Assembly: GCA_026874595.1 (NCBI GenBank)
Contig: JAPPUL010000069.1
Location: forward strand, 1,366,001 to 1,430,000
From: Sipunculus nudus
Taxonomy: Eukaryota > Annelida > Sipuncula > Golfingiida > Sipunculidae
Direction: 5' to 3'
Length of the DNA: 64,000 nt
Positions 36,893-46,020 of this stretch are shown here, piece after piece. The first letter of the stretch is position 1. Every line of letters starts with the position of its first letter. Below the pieces are notes generated by a model. The model was not told the DNA's origin. It worked only from the letters and a program-made list of their open reading frames with translations, and did no database searches. The position numbers and the translations under genes were made by a program.

Positions 36893-37864
36893 TTAAAAGA
36901 GATTTATTTGTTTTATGGCATAAAGTAAGCTTTCATTTTTAGCAATATTTTGGCCAGCAATGTCAAAAGCAGTTCCATGGTCAACAGAGACTCTAAGAAA
37001 TGGCAGGCCAAGAGATATATTTAAAGCCGAGTGCCCAGCCATAAGTTTCAAAGGGATTAGGCCCTGGTCATGATATAAAGCAACAAAAGCATCAAACTTG
37101 TCTTCTTTAAAGATGCTATCAGGCGAGATAGGACCAAAGACATTAATATTAAGCTCTCTGGCTTTATTTAAAGCTGGTATAATAATACTTTTCTCCTCAG
37201 AGCCAAGAAGACCATCCTCACCAGCATGCGGGTTCAAGCCGCAGACGCCGATGGTATAGTTTTTATAAGGTTTAATTTTCTTTAAGAAATTGTTTGTATT
37301 AATAATAGTATTTAAGACATTAGAGAGATTAATAGAGTGTGGAACATCTTTTAGTGGGATATGAGTTGTAACAAGGGAAACGATTAATTTAGGGCTTAGC
37401 ATAAGCATGGTGGTATTTTTTGACTTTGCAAGTGTGGCAAGATATTCAGTATGGCCTTTAAAAGTTTTAAGGGAAAGAGAGATAGCTTTTTTGCTTACCG
37501 GCAAAGTGATAAGCTTTTTGATATTATAAGAACTTATTAGTTTAAAAGCAGTATCTATACATTGTAAAGCAAGTATGCCAGCGTTTTTGGATATGACTCC
37601 GGGTGTGATATTGTGCTTATAAGGCAAATCCAAAAGATTAATACTTGAGCTTTTAAGCGTTATCTTATCTGGGTTAATGAAGTTGTAATTTAGTTTAATA
37701 CCAGCGATAGAGCAGTAGAAGTCTAGGGTTTTTTTATTAGCGATAATGATGTATTTTGAGAAGTCTTTAAAGGAGTTATGGGAGATAGTTTTTATTAACA
37801 CTTCAGGCCCGATACCATTAGGGTCGCCTTGAGTAATAATGGTTAAGTTATTAAATGTATGCAT
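36893..37864 (-). CDS. pdxA: 4-hydroxythreonine-4-phosphate dehydrogenase
   Basis: A 323-residue enzyme of the deoxyxylulose-5-phosphate-dependent pyridoxal phosphate pathway. Signatures include ITQGDPNGIGPEVLIK at the N-terminus, KGHTEYLA, CGLNPHAGEDGLLGSEE and YHDQGLIPLKLM, and the C-terminal HGTAFDIAGQ. Length is typical. It ends 22 bases from the RNase P RNA gene on the opposite strand. No other pdx gene is in the window. Confidence 0.94.
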   Translation of the reverse strand: MHTFNNLTIITQGDPNGIGPEVLIKTISHNSFKDFSKYIIIANKKTLDFYCSIAGIKLNYNFINPDKITLKSSSINLLDLPYKHNITPGVISKNAGILALQCIDTAFKLISSYNIKKLITLPVSKKAISLSLKTFKGHTEYLATLAKSKNTTMLMLSPKLIVSLVTTHIPLKDVPHSINLSNVLNTIINTNNFLKKIKPYKNYTIGVCGLNPHAGEDGLLGSEEKSIIIPALNKARELNINVFGPISPDSIFKEDKFDAFVALYHDQGLIPLKLMAGHSALNISLGLPFLRVSVDHGTAFDIAGQNIAKNESLLYAIKQINLF

Positions 37865-38044
37865 GGTATTAGAGATAATAAGTTATCATAAATGGATAAG
37901 GGAGGAATGATTTTATTTTTCTAGTTAAGAAAAGTTAAGAAAACTTGACTTTTTATCTTAATAAGAATTATCTTAGATTCTACTTTTAGTTCTACTTTTA
38001 TAATAAGCATACTAAAATGTGATAATAAGAGCTTAGAATAAATT

Positions 38045-38115
38045 GCGGGTGTAGTTTAATGGTAGAACCTCAGCCTTCCAAGCTGTTGACGAGGGTTCGA
38101 TTCCCTTCACCCGCT
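38045..38115 (+). tRNA. tRNA-Gly (anticodon TCC)
   Basis: Acceptor arms GCGGGTG and CACCCGC pair (one G-C/T exchange aside), the anticodon loop CTTCCAA gives TCC, and the T loop is TTCGATT. CCA is not encoded. Confidence 0.95.
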
Positions 38116-38411
38116 AATCCTAAAATAAGTCCTGCCAAAACCTATCCTAATACAAAAGAATAATAGAGAAGCTTTATAAAAATAGTTTTGTAATTATAGA
38201 AGGTTTTAGATGCGGATTATAAAAATATTATCCTGTAAAAAAGTAATAACATATTATGTTACTCTAAGGCAATAGGCTTTTTATGTTATTGTAAGTTTAA
38301 GATAAGGAGGATGTGGTATAAAAAAGTCTTGTGTTAAGAAGGAGCTTGAGCTGTTTATTAATTTTGAGGTGTTGTTGTAAGAGGATATTTATACCGCTAA
38401 AATGCTATAAT
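38116..38411. other. 296-bp intergenic gap, nothing recognised
   Basis: The region between tRNA-Gly and dtd is AT-rich with only very short open frames. A frame runs in from 38331 in phase with dtd but its N-terminal 27 residues match nothing in the family. No RNA motif or terminator was seen. Confidence 0.5.
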
Positions 38412-38864
38412 ATGCGAGTATTGATACAGAAGGTAAGCACAGCGGAGGTTGAGATAGGAGGTAGCTTATATAGTAAGATAGGCTATGGACTTTTAGTCTT
38501 TGTAGGGTTTCGTAAAGGTGATGAGGAGAAGGATATAGATTATATGGTAAAAAAAGTACTTGAGTTACGGATCTTTTTAGATGAAGCAGGGATTACAAAT
38601 AAGACGGTAGAAGAGGTGGGCGGAGAGATTATGGTGGTATCACAGTTTACGTTATATGGTAGTTGCCGTAAAGGCAGGAGGCCATCATTTAGCGAAGCTC
38701 TTAAATCTGCTGAGGCAAAAGAGCTTTATAATGTATTTGTGGATGGGCTTAAGGGGCGTGGTAGTGTTAAAATTTGTGAAGGTAAGTTTCAGGCAAAGAT
38801 GGAGGTAAAGCTAAGTAATTGTGGTCCTTATAGTTTATTGCTTGATAGCGAAAAGGTTTTGTAG
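38412..38864 (+). CDS. dtd: D-aminoacyl-tRNA deacylase
   Basis: A 150-residue enzyme that removes D-amino acids mischarged to tRNA. The N-terminus MRVLIQKVSTAEVEI and the signatures SQFTLYGSCRKGRRPSF and CGPYSLLLDS (the Gly-Pro pair of the cross-subunit active site) are present. The ATG at 38412 is chosen because the family starts exactly here; the frame is open 27 codons further upstream. There is no clear ribosome site. Confidence 0.94.
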   Translation: MRVLIQKVSTAEVEIGGSLYSKIGYGLLVFVGFRKGDEEKDIDYMVKKVLELRIFLDEAGITNKTVEEVGGEIMVVSQFTLYGSCRKGRRPSFSEALKSAEAKELYNVFVDGLKGRGSVKICEGKFQAKMEVKLSNCGPYSLLLDSEKVL

Positions 38865-39048
38865 GGCTTGGTTTAAATAAAGAGTTAGTGTTTTTATTTT
38901 GATGTGATTTGCAGAAGATATTATTCTATGGCGATGGACTAAACAATATAAATTTAATAAATGAGGGAGTAAGAGGGAAAAACAAGTTTAATAAGGTAAA
39001 AAGACAATTACTTGGGATACAAAGCAAAGAACACGGGAGACATAAAGT

Positions 39049-40767
39049 ATGGAAGGTCAAAGCAATCTAGAAACGTTTAGATTACGTTATAAAACGTTAG
39101 CATTCAAATATCCGTCAACTTTTAATGAAGCAATAACTACAGCGTTAGTATCCGTATTTAATAGAAACGATCCAAAGATATCATTTAGTGTCCATGAACT
39201 ACAAGATTATTACGAAGATTATTATAGAAAGAAAAATAGTAGACGGGGTAAATATAGTAAGGCACGCAATCTTGATAAAAGCGATATAGCAGAGTCTACA
39301 TATAACAATTTATCTATCTTACACAAAGAGAAGATAGTATATTCGTATAATGTTATATATCTTGATGAAAATAAAACTTTAAAAGAAGTAGAAAAGTACT
39401 TTTTATCAGAGAATAAAGAGAGAGTGCAAAACAAAGCTCGAGAAAACGGTTCTAAGGCGATTTTAGATTATCTTATTTACAAGATGTTAACAAGTAAAAA
39501 ATCGTATAAAACCCTTGCAACATCAAAAAGCATACTAGGCCATTTTAAGAAGGCCTATTTTGAGGCAAATAACTTATTATATACGCTGACAACGGAATCA
39601 AAGATAGTCTCAATACCCTTAGTAAGCCAATTTAGTAAAAACGATTCAAATCATAACTACATAGAATATCTAATACCCGGCAAAGACTCCTATGAAGATG
39701 TGCGATTATTTCTAAATGATGTATTACTACCGGAGCTTACAAGAGTCTACAAAGAGATGGATAATAAGGAAAAGCTTGACATACCGCTAATATCAGAATA
39801 TAAGATAACAGAAGGAAATAAAGATAAAGTAATAAGACTTTGTCTTGCAATAATAAACCGTAAACATAAAAGGGACACAACAATAACAGTAGAAGAGTAC
39901 AACATAGCAAATCTAGTAATAGATGTTTGGATAATATTAGGAGAAGATCCTTTAGATATGTTCAATACGATAGGAGAAATAGATTTAGATATAGATGCTC
40001 TCTCACCCTTTCTTACAAAGTATATACATAATTTTAGTTCGTTTGCAAAGTCGCTAAAGTTAATGAAGAATTTTATGGGACATCTTCCTCAACTAATCGA
40101 AAAACATGAGCTAATAAAATTCTTTGAAGGGAAGGGCTTTGATAAACAGATGGTTGAGAACTTTCTCCATCATCTGCCAAGCAATGTAATATCATTTAAT
40201 TTGTTTAAGAAACAATATTTTATAGAAAAGGGTCAGATAGTAAATTCAATAAAGCTAATAACACAAGGTAACGGACATAAAAATACACGTCTTGGAAGGT
40301 TTCAATTTGAATTACTTGCACGTATATTCAAATATCTAGAACATACGAATAAAGACATAACTAAGTTTCTAGAAGTACTTAAGGTAACAGGGCAAGAGTA
40401 TAAGGAGGCAGTATTTCTTTTAGCAAATGATAGTTATACCTACAATAAAGCAGATGCAGAGGTAGACAAGGAGCTTAAGAATCTAGCATTATTAATAGAA
40501 CAGTCCAAAGCAGAGGATATAAGTTCGATGCTAAAAGGCCTGCCATCAAAGACAGTATATTATCCAAAAGATTTCAAACATATAAATTCAGAGCGTACAA
40601 AGCGTGAGGTATTAAAGCGGCTTGGACTTATGTCTGTGGTTGCTAAGGACACAATGCATGAATACCACACGGTATATTTAAGAGAGCGGGATTTATCAAT
40701 AAACGACATTAAATTTATAAATAAAAAGCCAAGTTACAAATCGCTTAGAATGTATTTTAACATATAA
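39049..40767 (+). CDS. Large orphan protein, 572 residues
   Basis: Not recognised. There is no signal peptide or membrane helix. Almost the whole chain looks helical and is rich in Lys, Glu, Asn and Leu. Residues 50-70 are strongly basic (YYRKKNSRRGKYSKARNL) after an FSVHELQDYYEDYY segment; residues 280-330 have NLVIDVWIILGEDPLDMF. The C-terminal 60 residues (TKREVLKRLGLMSVVAKDTMHEY) might contain a small helix-turn-helix, but this is a guess. It stands alone, with no operon partner. The long intact frame in AT-rich DNA supports a real gene. Confidence 0.7.
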   Translation: MEGQSNLETFRLRYKTLAFKYPSTFNEAITTALVSVFNRNDPKISFSVHELQDYYEDYYRKKNSRRGKYSKARNLDKSDIAESTYNNLSILHKEKIVYSYNVIYLDENKTLKEVEKYFLSENKERVQNKARENGSKAILDYLIYKMLTSKKSYKTLATSKSILGHFKKAYFEANNLLYTLTTESKIVSIPLVSQFSKNDSNHNYIEYLIPGKDSYEDVRLFLNDVLLPELTRVYKEMDNKEKLDIPLISEYKITEGNKDKVIRLCLAIINRKHKRDTTITVEEYNIANLVIDVWIILGEDPLDMFNTIGEIDLDIDALSPFLTKYIHNFSSFAKSLKLMKNFMGHLPQLIEKHELIKFFEGKGFDKQMVENFLHHLPSNVISFNLFKKQYFIEKGQIVNSIKLITQGNGHKNTRLGRFQFELLARIFKYLEHTNKDITKFLEVLKVTGQEYKEAVFLLANDSYTYNKADAEVDKELKNLALLIEQSKAEDISSMLKGLPSKTVYYPKDFKHINSERTKREVLKRLGLMSVVAKDTMHEYHTVYLRERDLSINDIKFINKKPSYKSLRMYFNI

Positions 40768-40864
40768 AAATATAAGGATAAAGTTCTTTTTAAATGCAGA
40801 AGTGCACAAGAGAATGCACAAGAGAGTGCGTTAAATAGTAAAAAGACTTTTTAAGAAGGCTAAT

Positions 40865-41008
40865 TTATTGAGATTTTAAATTTTCGTTAGTTATCGTTTC
40901 CCCAAGGGCAATCAATTTGTTATAAGAGTGATTAAGGTTTTGTAAGATATTGTTAATCTTGTCAAGAGAGTTAATGATGTTGTTTTTGTCTTCTTTAGAA
41001 ATAAACAT
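40865..41008 (-). CDS. Possible small coiled-coil protein, 47 residues
   Basis: A 47-codon frame on the minus strand between the 572-residue orphan and tRNA-Lys. The peptide (MFISKEDKNNIINSLDKINN...) shows heptad-like spacing of Ile/Leu, suggesting a short amphipathic helix. No convincing ribosome site is present. No family was recognised. Confidence 0.4.
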   Translation of the reverse strand: MFISKEDKNNIINSLDKINNILQNLNHSYNKLIALGETITNENLKSQ

Positions 41009-41133
41009 AAGCCATAAATACTGATATTATAAATACTGATATTAAAAGATATAAAACGTTATCGAAGTATAAAGATTTAATCTTAAGTTACTATAATAAA
41101 GAAAAGGTAATAATTGAGATTTAATGTTTAATA

Positions 41134-41206
41134 TGAGCCGCGAAGGATTCGAACCTTCGACCCACGCCTTAAAAGGGCGTTGCTCTACCAACTGAGCTAG
41201 CGGCCC
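41134..41206 (-). tRNA. tRNA-Lys (anticodon TTT)
   Basis: On the minus strand the acceptor GGGCCGC pairs with GCGGCTC (one G-U), the D arm is GCTC...GAGC, the anticodon stem ACGCC/GGCGT encloses CTTTTAA giving TTT, and the T loop is TTCGAAT. CCA is not encoded. Confidence 0.95.
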
Positions 41207-41378
41207 GATATAATGTTTTAGAAAGTTACATCTTCATTATATAAGGAATATAAGGAGACAAAGTTATCGTATAAGCTAAAAAAGTCAAGTAAAAAAGAGA
41301 TTAATATAATATTGTAAAAACGCGAGCATATGAAAAGCTACTAAATCATTAGATAATAAAAAAAAAGACAAATATGAA

Positions 41379-41966
41379 ATGAATTATAAAGAAACAGTTG
41401 AAAAGATAGAAAATATCTTAAATAAACGTACACGGAAAGTAGAAAGTGGCAAAGGCGGGAGGGTTCCATCAGCAGTACTTATGTTGTTATATTATAGAGA
41501 AGATGAATTTTATGTACTTGTAACAAAAAGGAGTTTATCTGTTAAGTCACATAAAGGGGAGATATCATTTCCCGGGGGAGCATATGATTCTTTATTAGAT
41601 AAAGAATTAAAAGAGTGCGTGTTAAGGGAAGTATATGAAGAAATAGGTGTTAAACCAAGCGATATAAAAATACTTGGAATGCTTGACGATATAAAAACTC
41701 AAAATAGTTATTATGTTATAAGTCCCTTTGTGGGCGTAATGCCTTATCCGTATGACTTTAAGATAAAGTACGCCGAGGTAGAGCGAATAATAAGCGTGCC
41801 ACTTTGTAAGTTTTTTGAGGAGTCAAGATATAAAGAGCAAAAAGTAAATGGGAAAGATTTTGTACATTTTTATTATAAAGACATAGTGATCTGGGGGGCA
41901 ACAGGTATAATATTGAATCAATTCCTATTGGAGGTATTTGATTTTACTAATCATGCTAATCATTAA
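41379..41966 (+). CDS. NUDIX hydrolase, CoA-pyrophosphatase-like
   Basis: A 195-residue NUDIX protein. The Nudix box is GGAYDSLLDKELKECVLREVYEEIGV (66-91) with the catalytic REVYEE intact; the preceding FPGG and the following PYPYDFKIKYAEVERIISVPL segment fit the CoA diphosphatase (NudL) group. It would cleave CoA or a related dinucleotide pyrophosphate. Its 3' end overlaps the next gene by up to 29 bases, so the two are probably translationally coupled. Confidence 0.88.
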   Translation: MNYKETVEKIENILNKRTRKVESGKGGRVPSAVLMLLYYREDEFYVLVTKRSLSVKSHKGEISFPGGAYDSLLDKELKECVLREVYEEIGVKPSDIKILGMLDDIKTQNSYYVISPFVGVMPYPYDFKIKYAEVERIISVPLCKFFEESRYKEQKVNGKDFVHFYYKDIVIWGATGIILNQFLLEVFDFTNHANH

Positions 41967-43383
41967 CTACGAAAAGTTAGTATACCAAATAAAGAGATTA
42001 AAGGAAGTGTTTCTAAACAAAATACCCTATATATTCGTAGTATTAAATATCATCTTGTTGGTAGTGATTATATTCAGCTCAAACAAGCCAGTCCATGGAG
42101 AAGAGAGTGTAGAAGAGGGTGTAAAAGTAGAAGAGGGTGTAAAAGAGGAAACCGGAAGGGATATAAGTGCTAAGAGTATAAGCTATAAACAAGAATATGA
42201 ATATGAAATACCCTTTAGCGAAAGCACAATAAAAGAGCTTGATAGCTTAATAGATAATGGTTCTCTACTTGTTATGGATGAGCATGAACATGTTTTGCTG
42301 AGTTACAATAGCAAGGCAAAAATGATGCCGGCCTCAACACTAAAAGTTATAACATCACTTGCAGCGCTTAAGTACTTAGGAGCAGATTATAGATTTAAGA
42401 CAGTATTTAAAATTGATGAAGAGAATAATTTATATATAAAGGGATATGGAGATCCAACAATAACATCACATGAGATGGAGTATATAGTAAAACATATTAA
42501 GGTTTGGAAAGGTGTAAAGAAACTAAATAACATATATGTAGATGGTAGTTATTTCCCTGGCTATATAATGGTTAAAGGCAATGAGAATACATATGAGAGT
42601 TACGATGCCAAAAACGGAGCACTTGTAGTAAACTATAACACAATCCCAATAAAGCACGTAGGCAGACGAGGCCGCCGAAAGATAGTATCAGGAGAAGAAC
42701 AAACGCCATATGTAGATTACGTCAAGACAATCTATAAGAAAGCCTTGTCAGAGGACAAAAGGCTCAAAAGGAAGAAAAATGTACGTATAGCTATAAAGGA
42801 AGATATAGATAGCCTATTATACTTTGGCTACTTATTCAAGCAATTTTGTAAAGAAGGAGGAATAAGGGTAAAAGGAGAAGTTAATATAGGAGAGCTTAGG
42901 GCAGGGTTAAATGAGCTATATGTATATAAGTCTTTGAATACGTTAAAAACAGTGATCCGTGATCTTTTGATGTACTCAAATAATTATACAGCAAATCAAA
43001 TACTAATACTGCTAGGAGTTAGAGTTTATGGAGGCGAACCTGTTCTTGAAAAGGGAGTTAGGGTTTTGAATGAGTATGTACGAGAAGGTTTAAGGCTAGA
43101 TGACATAGTGATAAAGGAAGGTTCAGGTATATCTTATGGCAATGCAGTTACAGCAGAAGGTATGATAAAAGTGCTTGAATATTTCAGACCCCACATGGAT
43201 TTATTAAAAGATTTAGGAGATGGAGCCCGTGGCAAATCAGGGAGTCTTAAGACGGTAAGTTCGTATATAGGCTATATAGATAGTGATGAATATGGAGAGC
43301 TTAGGTTTGTTATACTTTTAAATCAAAGTACAGGGAATAAAGATAAGATACTAGATATATTAAAAAGGGAATTAGTATATTAG
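41938..43383 (+). CDS. PBP4-type D-alanyl-D-alanine carboxypeptidase/endopeptidase
   Basis: A 481-residue penicillin-binding protein of peptidase family S13, trimming or cleaving peptidoglycan crosslinks. A membrane helix at about residues 30-47 anchors it. The three active-site motifs are SxxK in MMPASTLKV (Ser133, Lys136), SNN at about 347-349 and KSG at about 432-434. An EEGVKVEEGVKEE repeat follows the helix. The start is unclear: GGAGG at 41930-41934 is three bases from TTG at 41938 and eighteen from ATG at 41953. Confidence 0.9.
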   Translation: MILLIMLIINYEKLVYQIKRLKEVFLNKIPYIFVVLNIILLVVIIFSSNKPVHGEESVEEGVKVEEGVKEETGRDISAKSISYKQEYEYEIPFSESTIKELDSLIDNGSLLVMDEHEHVLLSYNSKAKMMPASTLKVITSLAALKYLGADYRFKTVFKIDEENNLYIKGYGDPTITSHEMEYIVKHIKVWKGVKKLNNIYVDGSYFPGYIMVKGNENTYESYDAKNGALVVNYNTIPIKHVGRRGRRKIVSGEEQTPYVDYVKTIYKKALSEDKRLKRKKNVRIAIKEDIDSLLYFGYLFKQFCKEGGIRVKGEVNIGELRAGLNELYVYKSLNTLKTVIRDLLMYSNNYTANQILILLGVRVYGGEPVLEKGVRVLNEYVREGLRLDDIVIKEGSGISYGNAVTAEGMIKVLEYFRPHMDLLKDLGDGARGKSGSLKTVSSYIGYIDSDEYGELRFVILLNQSTGNKDKILDILKRELVY

Positions 43384-43595
43384 ACGAAACTATGTAAGGG
43401 CCTAAATATAATTCTTTTATAAAAATGGTATCAGAGTTATGTTGTTTTCTAAAAAGTATTAAAAGTATTATTAAAATAGTTATACTATAATGTGTATGTT
43501 ATTAGAATTAGAGTATATACTTATAGTTGTAAAAAGGGCAAGAAAATGTATATATTTAAAAATAGAAAATAAACTGAATGGAGGAGCGTGGATAA

Positions 43596-44261
43596 ATGTC
43601 AGATAGATTAGATTTTCTAGCAAAAACGCGACCTGAGGCAGCAGGAGCCTACTTAAAGTTTTTGAAAGAGTCGGGCAAACATCTAGAAGACAAGACAAGG
43701 TTTTTAATATCAGTTGTAACAAAGGTGGTGACAGGGACGGCAAGCGGGCTAAGACAGTATGTTCCACATGCGATACGAGCGGGAGCATCAGGACAAGAGG
43801 TTCTTGATGCAGTATTGATGTCGTTTCCGGCGGCAGGGCTTACAAAAGTGCTTGATGCAATAGGGGTTTTGCAAGAAATGGACTTACCGGAGTTAAGGAT
43901 AGAGGTATTGGCACGGGAGGAGGAATGGCATAAGGTGGTAAAACTTAAAGAGTTGCCGAAGAAGGAGCTTGTGTATAAGCAATATGGGGGGCGAGATTTA
44001 ATATTTTATAATATGGATGGAGAGGATATAAAGGTGTATGATAGGCGCTGTCCGCATTTAGGCAATCGTTTACCTAAGGTTAGCGGGGAAGGTGATATAA
44101 TAGAGTGTAAAGTGCATAAATGGTGCTTTGATATAAATTTGGGAGATTGTGTATCTGGGGGGGATCGAGGATTAAGGACATATAAGTCTCGGCTTACAGA
44201 GGATGGTGAGGTAGAAGTTAAGATGATAAGGCTTGATATAGCTAATAATGGTAAGGGTTGA
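43596..44261 (+). CDS. CMD-like/Rieske [2Fe-2S] fusion protein
   Basis: A 221-residue two-domain protein. Residues about 10-100 resemble the carboxymuconolactone decarboxylase/AhpD fold (FLISVVTKVVTGTASGLRQY, then HAIRAGASGQEVLDAVLMS), but the CxxC pair usual in AhpD-type active sites is absent. Residues about 108-210 are a small Rieske domain with both cluster-binding pairs, CPHLG (Cys152, His154) and CKVH (Cys171, His174). It is probably soluble, with one electron-transfer cluster. It lies directly upstream of nuoA (121 bases) on the same strand, hinting at a link to respiration. A GGAG ribosome site precedes ATG. Its physiological role is unknown. Confidence 0.8.
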   Translation: MSDRLDFLAKTRPEAAGAYLKFLKESGKHLEDKTRFLISVVTKVVTGTASGLRQYVPHAIRAGASGQEVLDAVLMSFPAAGLTKVLDAIGVLQEMDLPELRIEVLAREEEWHKVVKLKELPKKELVYKQYGGRDLIFYNMDGEDIKVYDRRCPHLGNRLPKVSGEGDIIECKVHKWCFDINLGDCVSGGDRGLRTYKSRLTEDGEVEVKMIRLDIANNGKG

Positions 44262-44382
44262 AGTTTTCTCGTATTGTTATAGTATTTAGAAGCTAAAGAT
44301 AGAGGCTATAAAGATATGTGGAGATATAGGAAGAGAAAGGAAGATATAAAAAAGAGCGAAGAAAAAGAGCTAAGGAGATATC

Positions 44383-44754
44383 GTGGATAATAATTATATA
44401 CCTTTGTTGGTGTACGTAATAGTTATAGTAGTTTTTGCATTTGCATTTTTGCTGTTAGCAATTAAGGTAGGTCCGAAGCGCAAGTCGCCTCAAAAAGAGA
44501 GTCCATATGAATGTGGGGTTGCTCCAATAGACAATGAGTCAAAGAAGTTTTATGTAAGATTTTATATAATCGGAGCATTTTTTATATTATTTGATGTAGA
44601 GACAGTATTTATAATACCCTGGGCGATTATATACAAGGGTAGCAGTATATTTGTGTTAATGGAGATGTTATTATTCGTGCTAATACTTTTAGTAGGCTTA
44701 ATATATATAATAAGGCGAGGAGAGTTTAAATTTTTTGAACGAGTAAGATTATAA
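44383..44754 (+). CDS. nuoA: NADH-quinone oxidoreductase subunit A
   Basis: A 123-residue membrane subunit of complex I with three helices. KRKSPQKESPYECGVAP (the conserved Cys loop) and FYVRFYIIGAFFILFDVETVF are characteristic. The start is GTG after AAGGAG. It is the first gene of a complete nuoA-N operon. Confidence 0.95.
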   Translation: MDNNYIPLLVYVIVIVVFAFAFLLLAIKVGPKRKSPQKESPYECGVAPIDNESKKFYVRFYIIGAFFILFDVETVFIIPWAIIYKGSSIFVLMEMLLFVLILLVGLIYIIRRGEFKFFERVRL

Positions 44755-44777
44755 GTATTAAAGGAAAGGAGGTTTAA

Positions 44778-45266
44778 GTGGAAAATGGTTTTAAAGGTTT
44801 TTTGACAACAAAGATAGATAGTCTAATAAACTGGTCACGTAAGAACTCTCTATGGCCAATGCCCTTTGGGGTTGCATGTTGTGCAATAGAGATGATGGCA
44901 GTATTATGTTCAAAATATGACATGTCACGCTTTGGAGCGGAGGTAATAAGGTTCTCTCCGAGGCAGTCAGACTTGCTATTAGTATCAGGCCGGATATCAA
45001 TAAAGATGATGCCAGTATTAATAAAGATTTATGAACAGATGCCAGAACCTAAGTGGGTACTAAGTGTTGGTGCGTGTTGTTCAAGTGGAGGAGTTTTTGA
45101 TACCTATACACTAATACAAGGTATAGATCAATTTATCCCTGTGGATGCATATGTTCCGGGTTGTCCTCCTCGTCCGGAGGAGTTTCTTGATGCACTTTTG
45201 TATATACAAAACAAGATATCTGGAGATAAAGTAAGCAGTGGTTCCTATGGTAAATGGAAAGTTTAG
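44778..45266 (+). CDS. nuoB: NADH-quinone oxidoreductase subunit B
   Basis: A 162-residue peripheral-arm subunit holding cluster N2, the last iron-sulfur centre before quinone. The cluster Cys are in [10 protein letters not shown] (Cys34, Cys35), VGACCSSGG and VPGCPPRPE. The start is GTG with AAAGGAGG upstream. Length is typical. Confidence 0.96.
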   Translation: MENGFKGFLTTKIDSLINWSRKNSLWPMPFGVACCAIEMMAVLCSKYDMSRFGAEVIRFSPRQSDLLLVSGRISIKMMPVLIKIYEQMPEPKWVLSVGACCSSGGVFDTYTLIQGIDQFIPVDAYVPGCPPRPEEFLDALLYIQNKISGDKVSSGSYGKWKV

Positions 45267-45344
45267 AAGCTATAGTTTGGGAATATAGAAAAGTTAAGAA
45301 CTAGTTAAGAGATATAGAACAAAAGATGTTATATGGTAGATTAG

Positions 45345-45962
45345 ATGGAAGATAATGGGCAACAAAGGGATAAGAAAGAGGATATAAAAGAGGATATAAA
45401 AGGGGATATAAAAGGGGATATAAAGAAGAAGCTATTAACTGATATAGGAGAGCTGCTAAGAGGTGGGGAGGTGTATGAGGAAGGGGACATGTTGTCGCTT
45501 GATATAAGCGGTGAAGATGTACAAAAGGTTGCCTCTTTGCTAAGGCTTGGAGAGGGTCTTGAGTTTAGTTTATTGGTAGATATCCTGGGTATAGATTATA
45601 GTGAATATGGCACTGTGCGTAATAAGGCTTCTGATGAGAGGTATGCGGTCGTATATATATTTTATTCATTAATATATGACTTACGTCTTAAGGTGAGGAG
45701 TTTTGTTAAGTGTGCGGAGAAAGGTGTTCCGACGATATGCGGAATATACAAGGGTGCGATATTAACGGAACGTGAAGTTTATGATATGTACGGGATAAAC
45801 TTTGTAGGACATCCGGATTTAAAGAGGTTGCTTATGCCGGAAGATTATGAGGGTTATCCGCTTAGGAAGGACTATCCTCTACGTGGGCGAGGAGAGAGGT
45901 CAAGTTTCCCAAAATATAATATATATAATAAGCTTAAAGGGCAAGTAGATGGCAGTGGTTAG
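45345..45962 (+). CDS. nuoC: NADH-quinone oxidoreductase subunit C
   Basis: A 205-residue 30-kDa-type subunit. The core carries [21 protein letters not shown] and the C-terminal [14 protein letters not shown]. The N-terminus is extended by four EDIK/GDIK units from a 12-base in-frame repeat, which is not part of the family fold. NuoC and NuoD are separate here, unlike the E. coli fusion. Confidence 0.93.
   Translation: MEDNGQQRDKKEDIKEDIKGDIKGDIKKKLLTDIGELLRGGEVYEEGDMLSLDISGEDVQKVASLLRLGEGLEFSLLVDILGIDYSEYGTVRNKASDERYAVVYIFYSLIYDLRLKVRSFVKCAEKGVPTICGIYKGAILTEREVYDMYGINFVGHPDLKRLLMPEDYEGYPLRKDYPLRGRGERSSFPKYNIYNKLKGQVDGSG
45378..45425. repeat. In-frame 12-bp repeat inside nuoC (EDIK/GDIK)
   Basis: Four units of GRGGATATAAAA encode EDIK or GDIK. 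The period is a multiple of three. It lies at the start of the gene, before the conserved fold. Confidence 0.92.
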
Positions 45963-46020
45963 AAGAGTCTAAGCGGTTAAAAACAGTTAGTTAGGCTAAA
46001 GGGTAATAAATAAAAGGATA

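Noticed and set aside
38331-38411. N-terminal extension of dtd
   Set aside because: The 27 extra residues match nothing in the family, whose members begin at the MRVLIQKV start.
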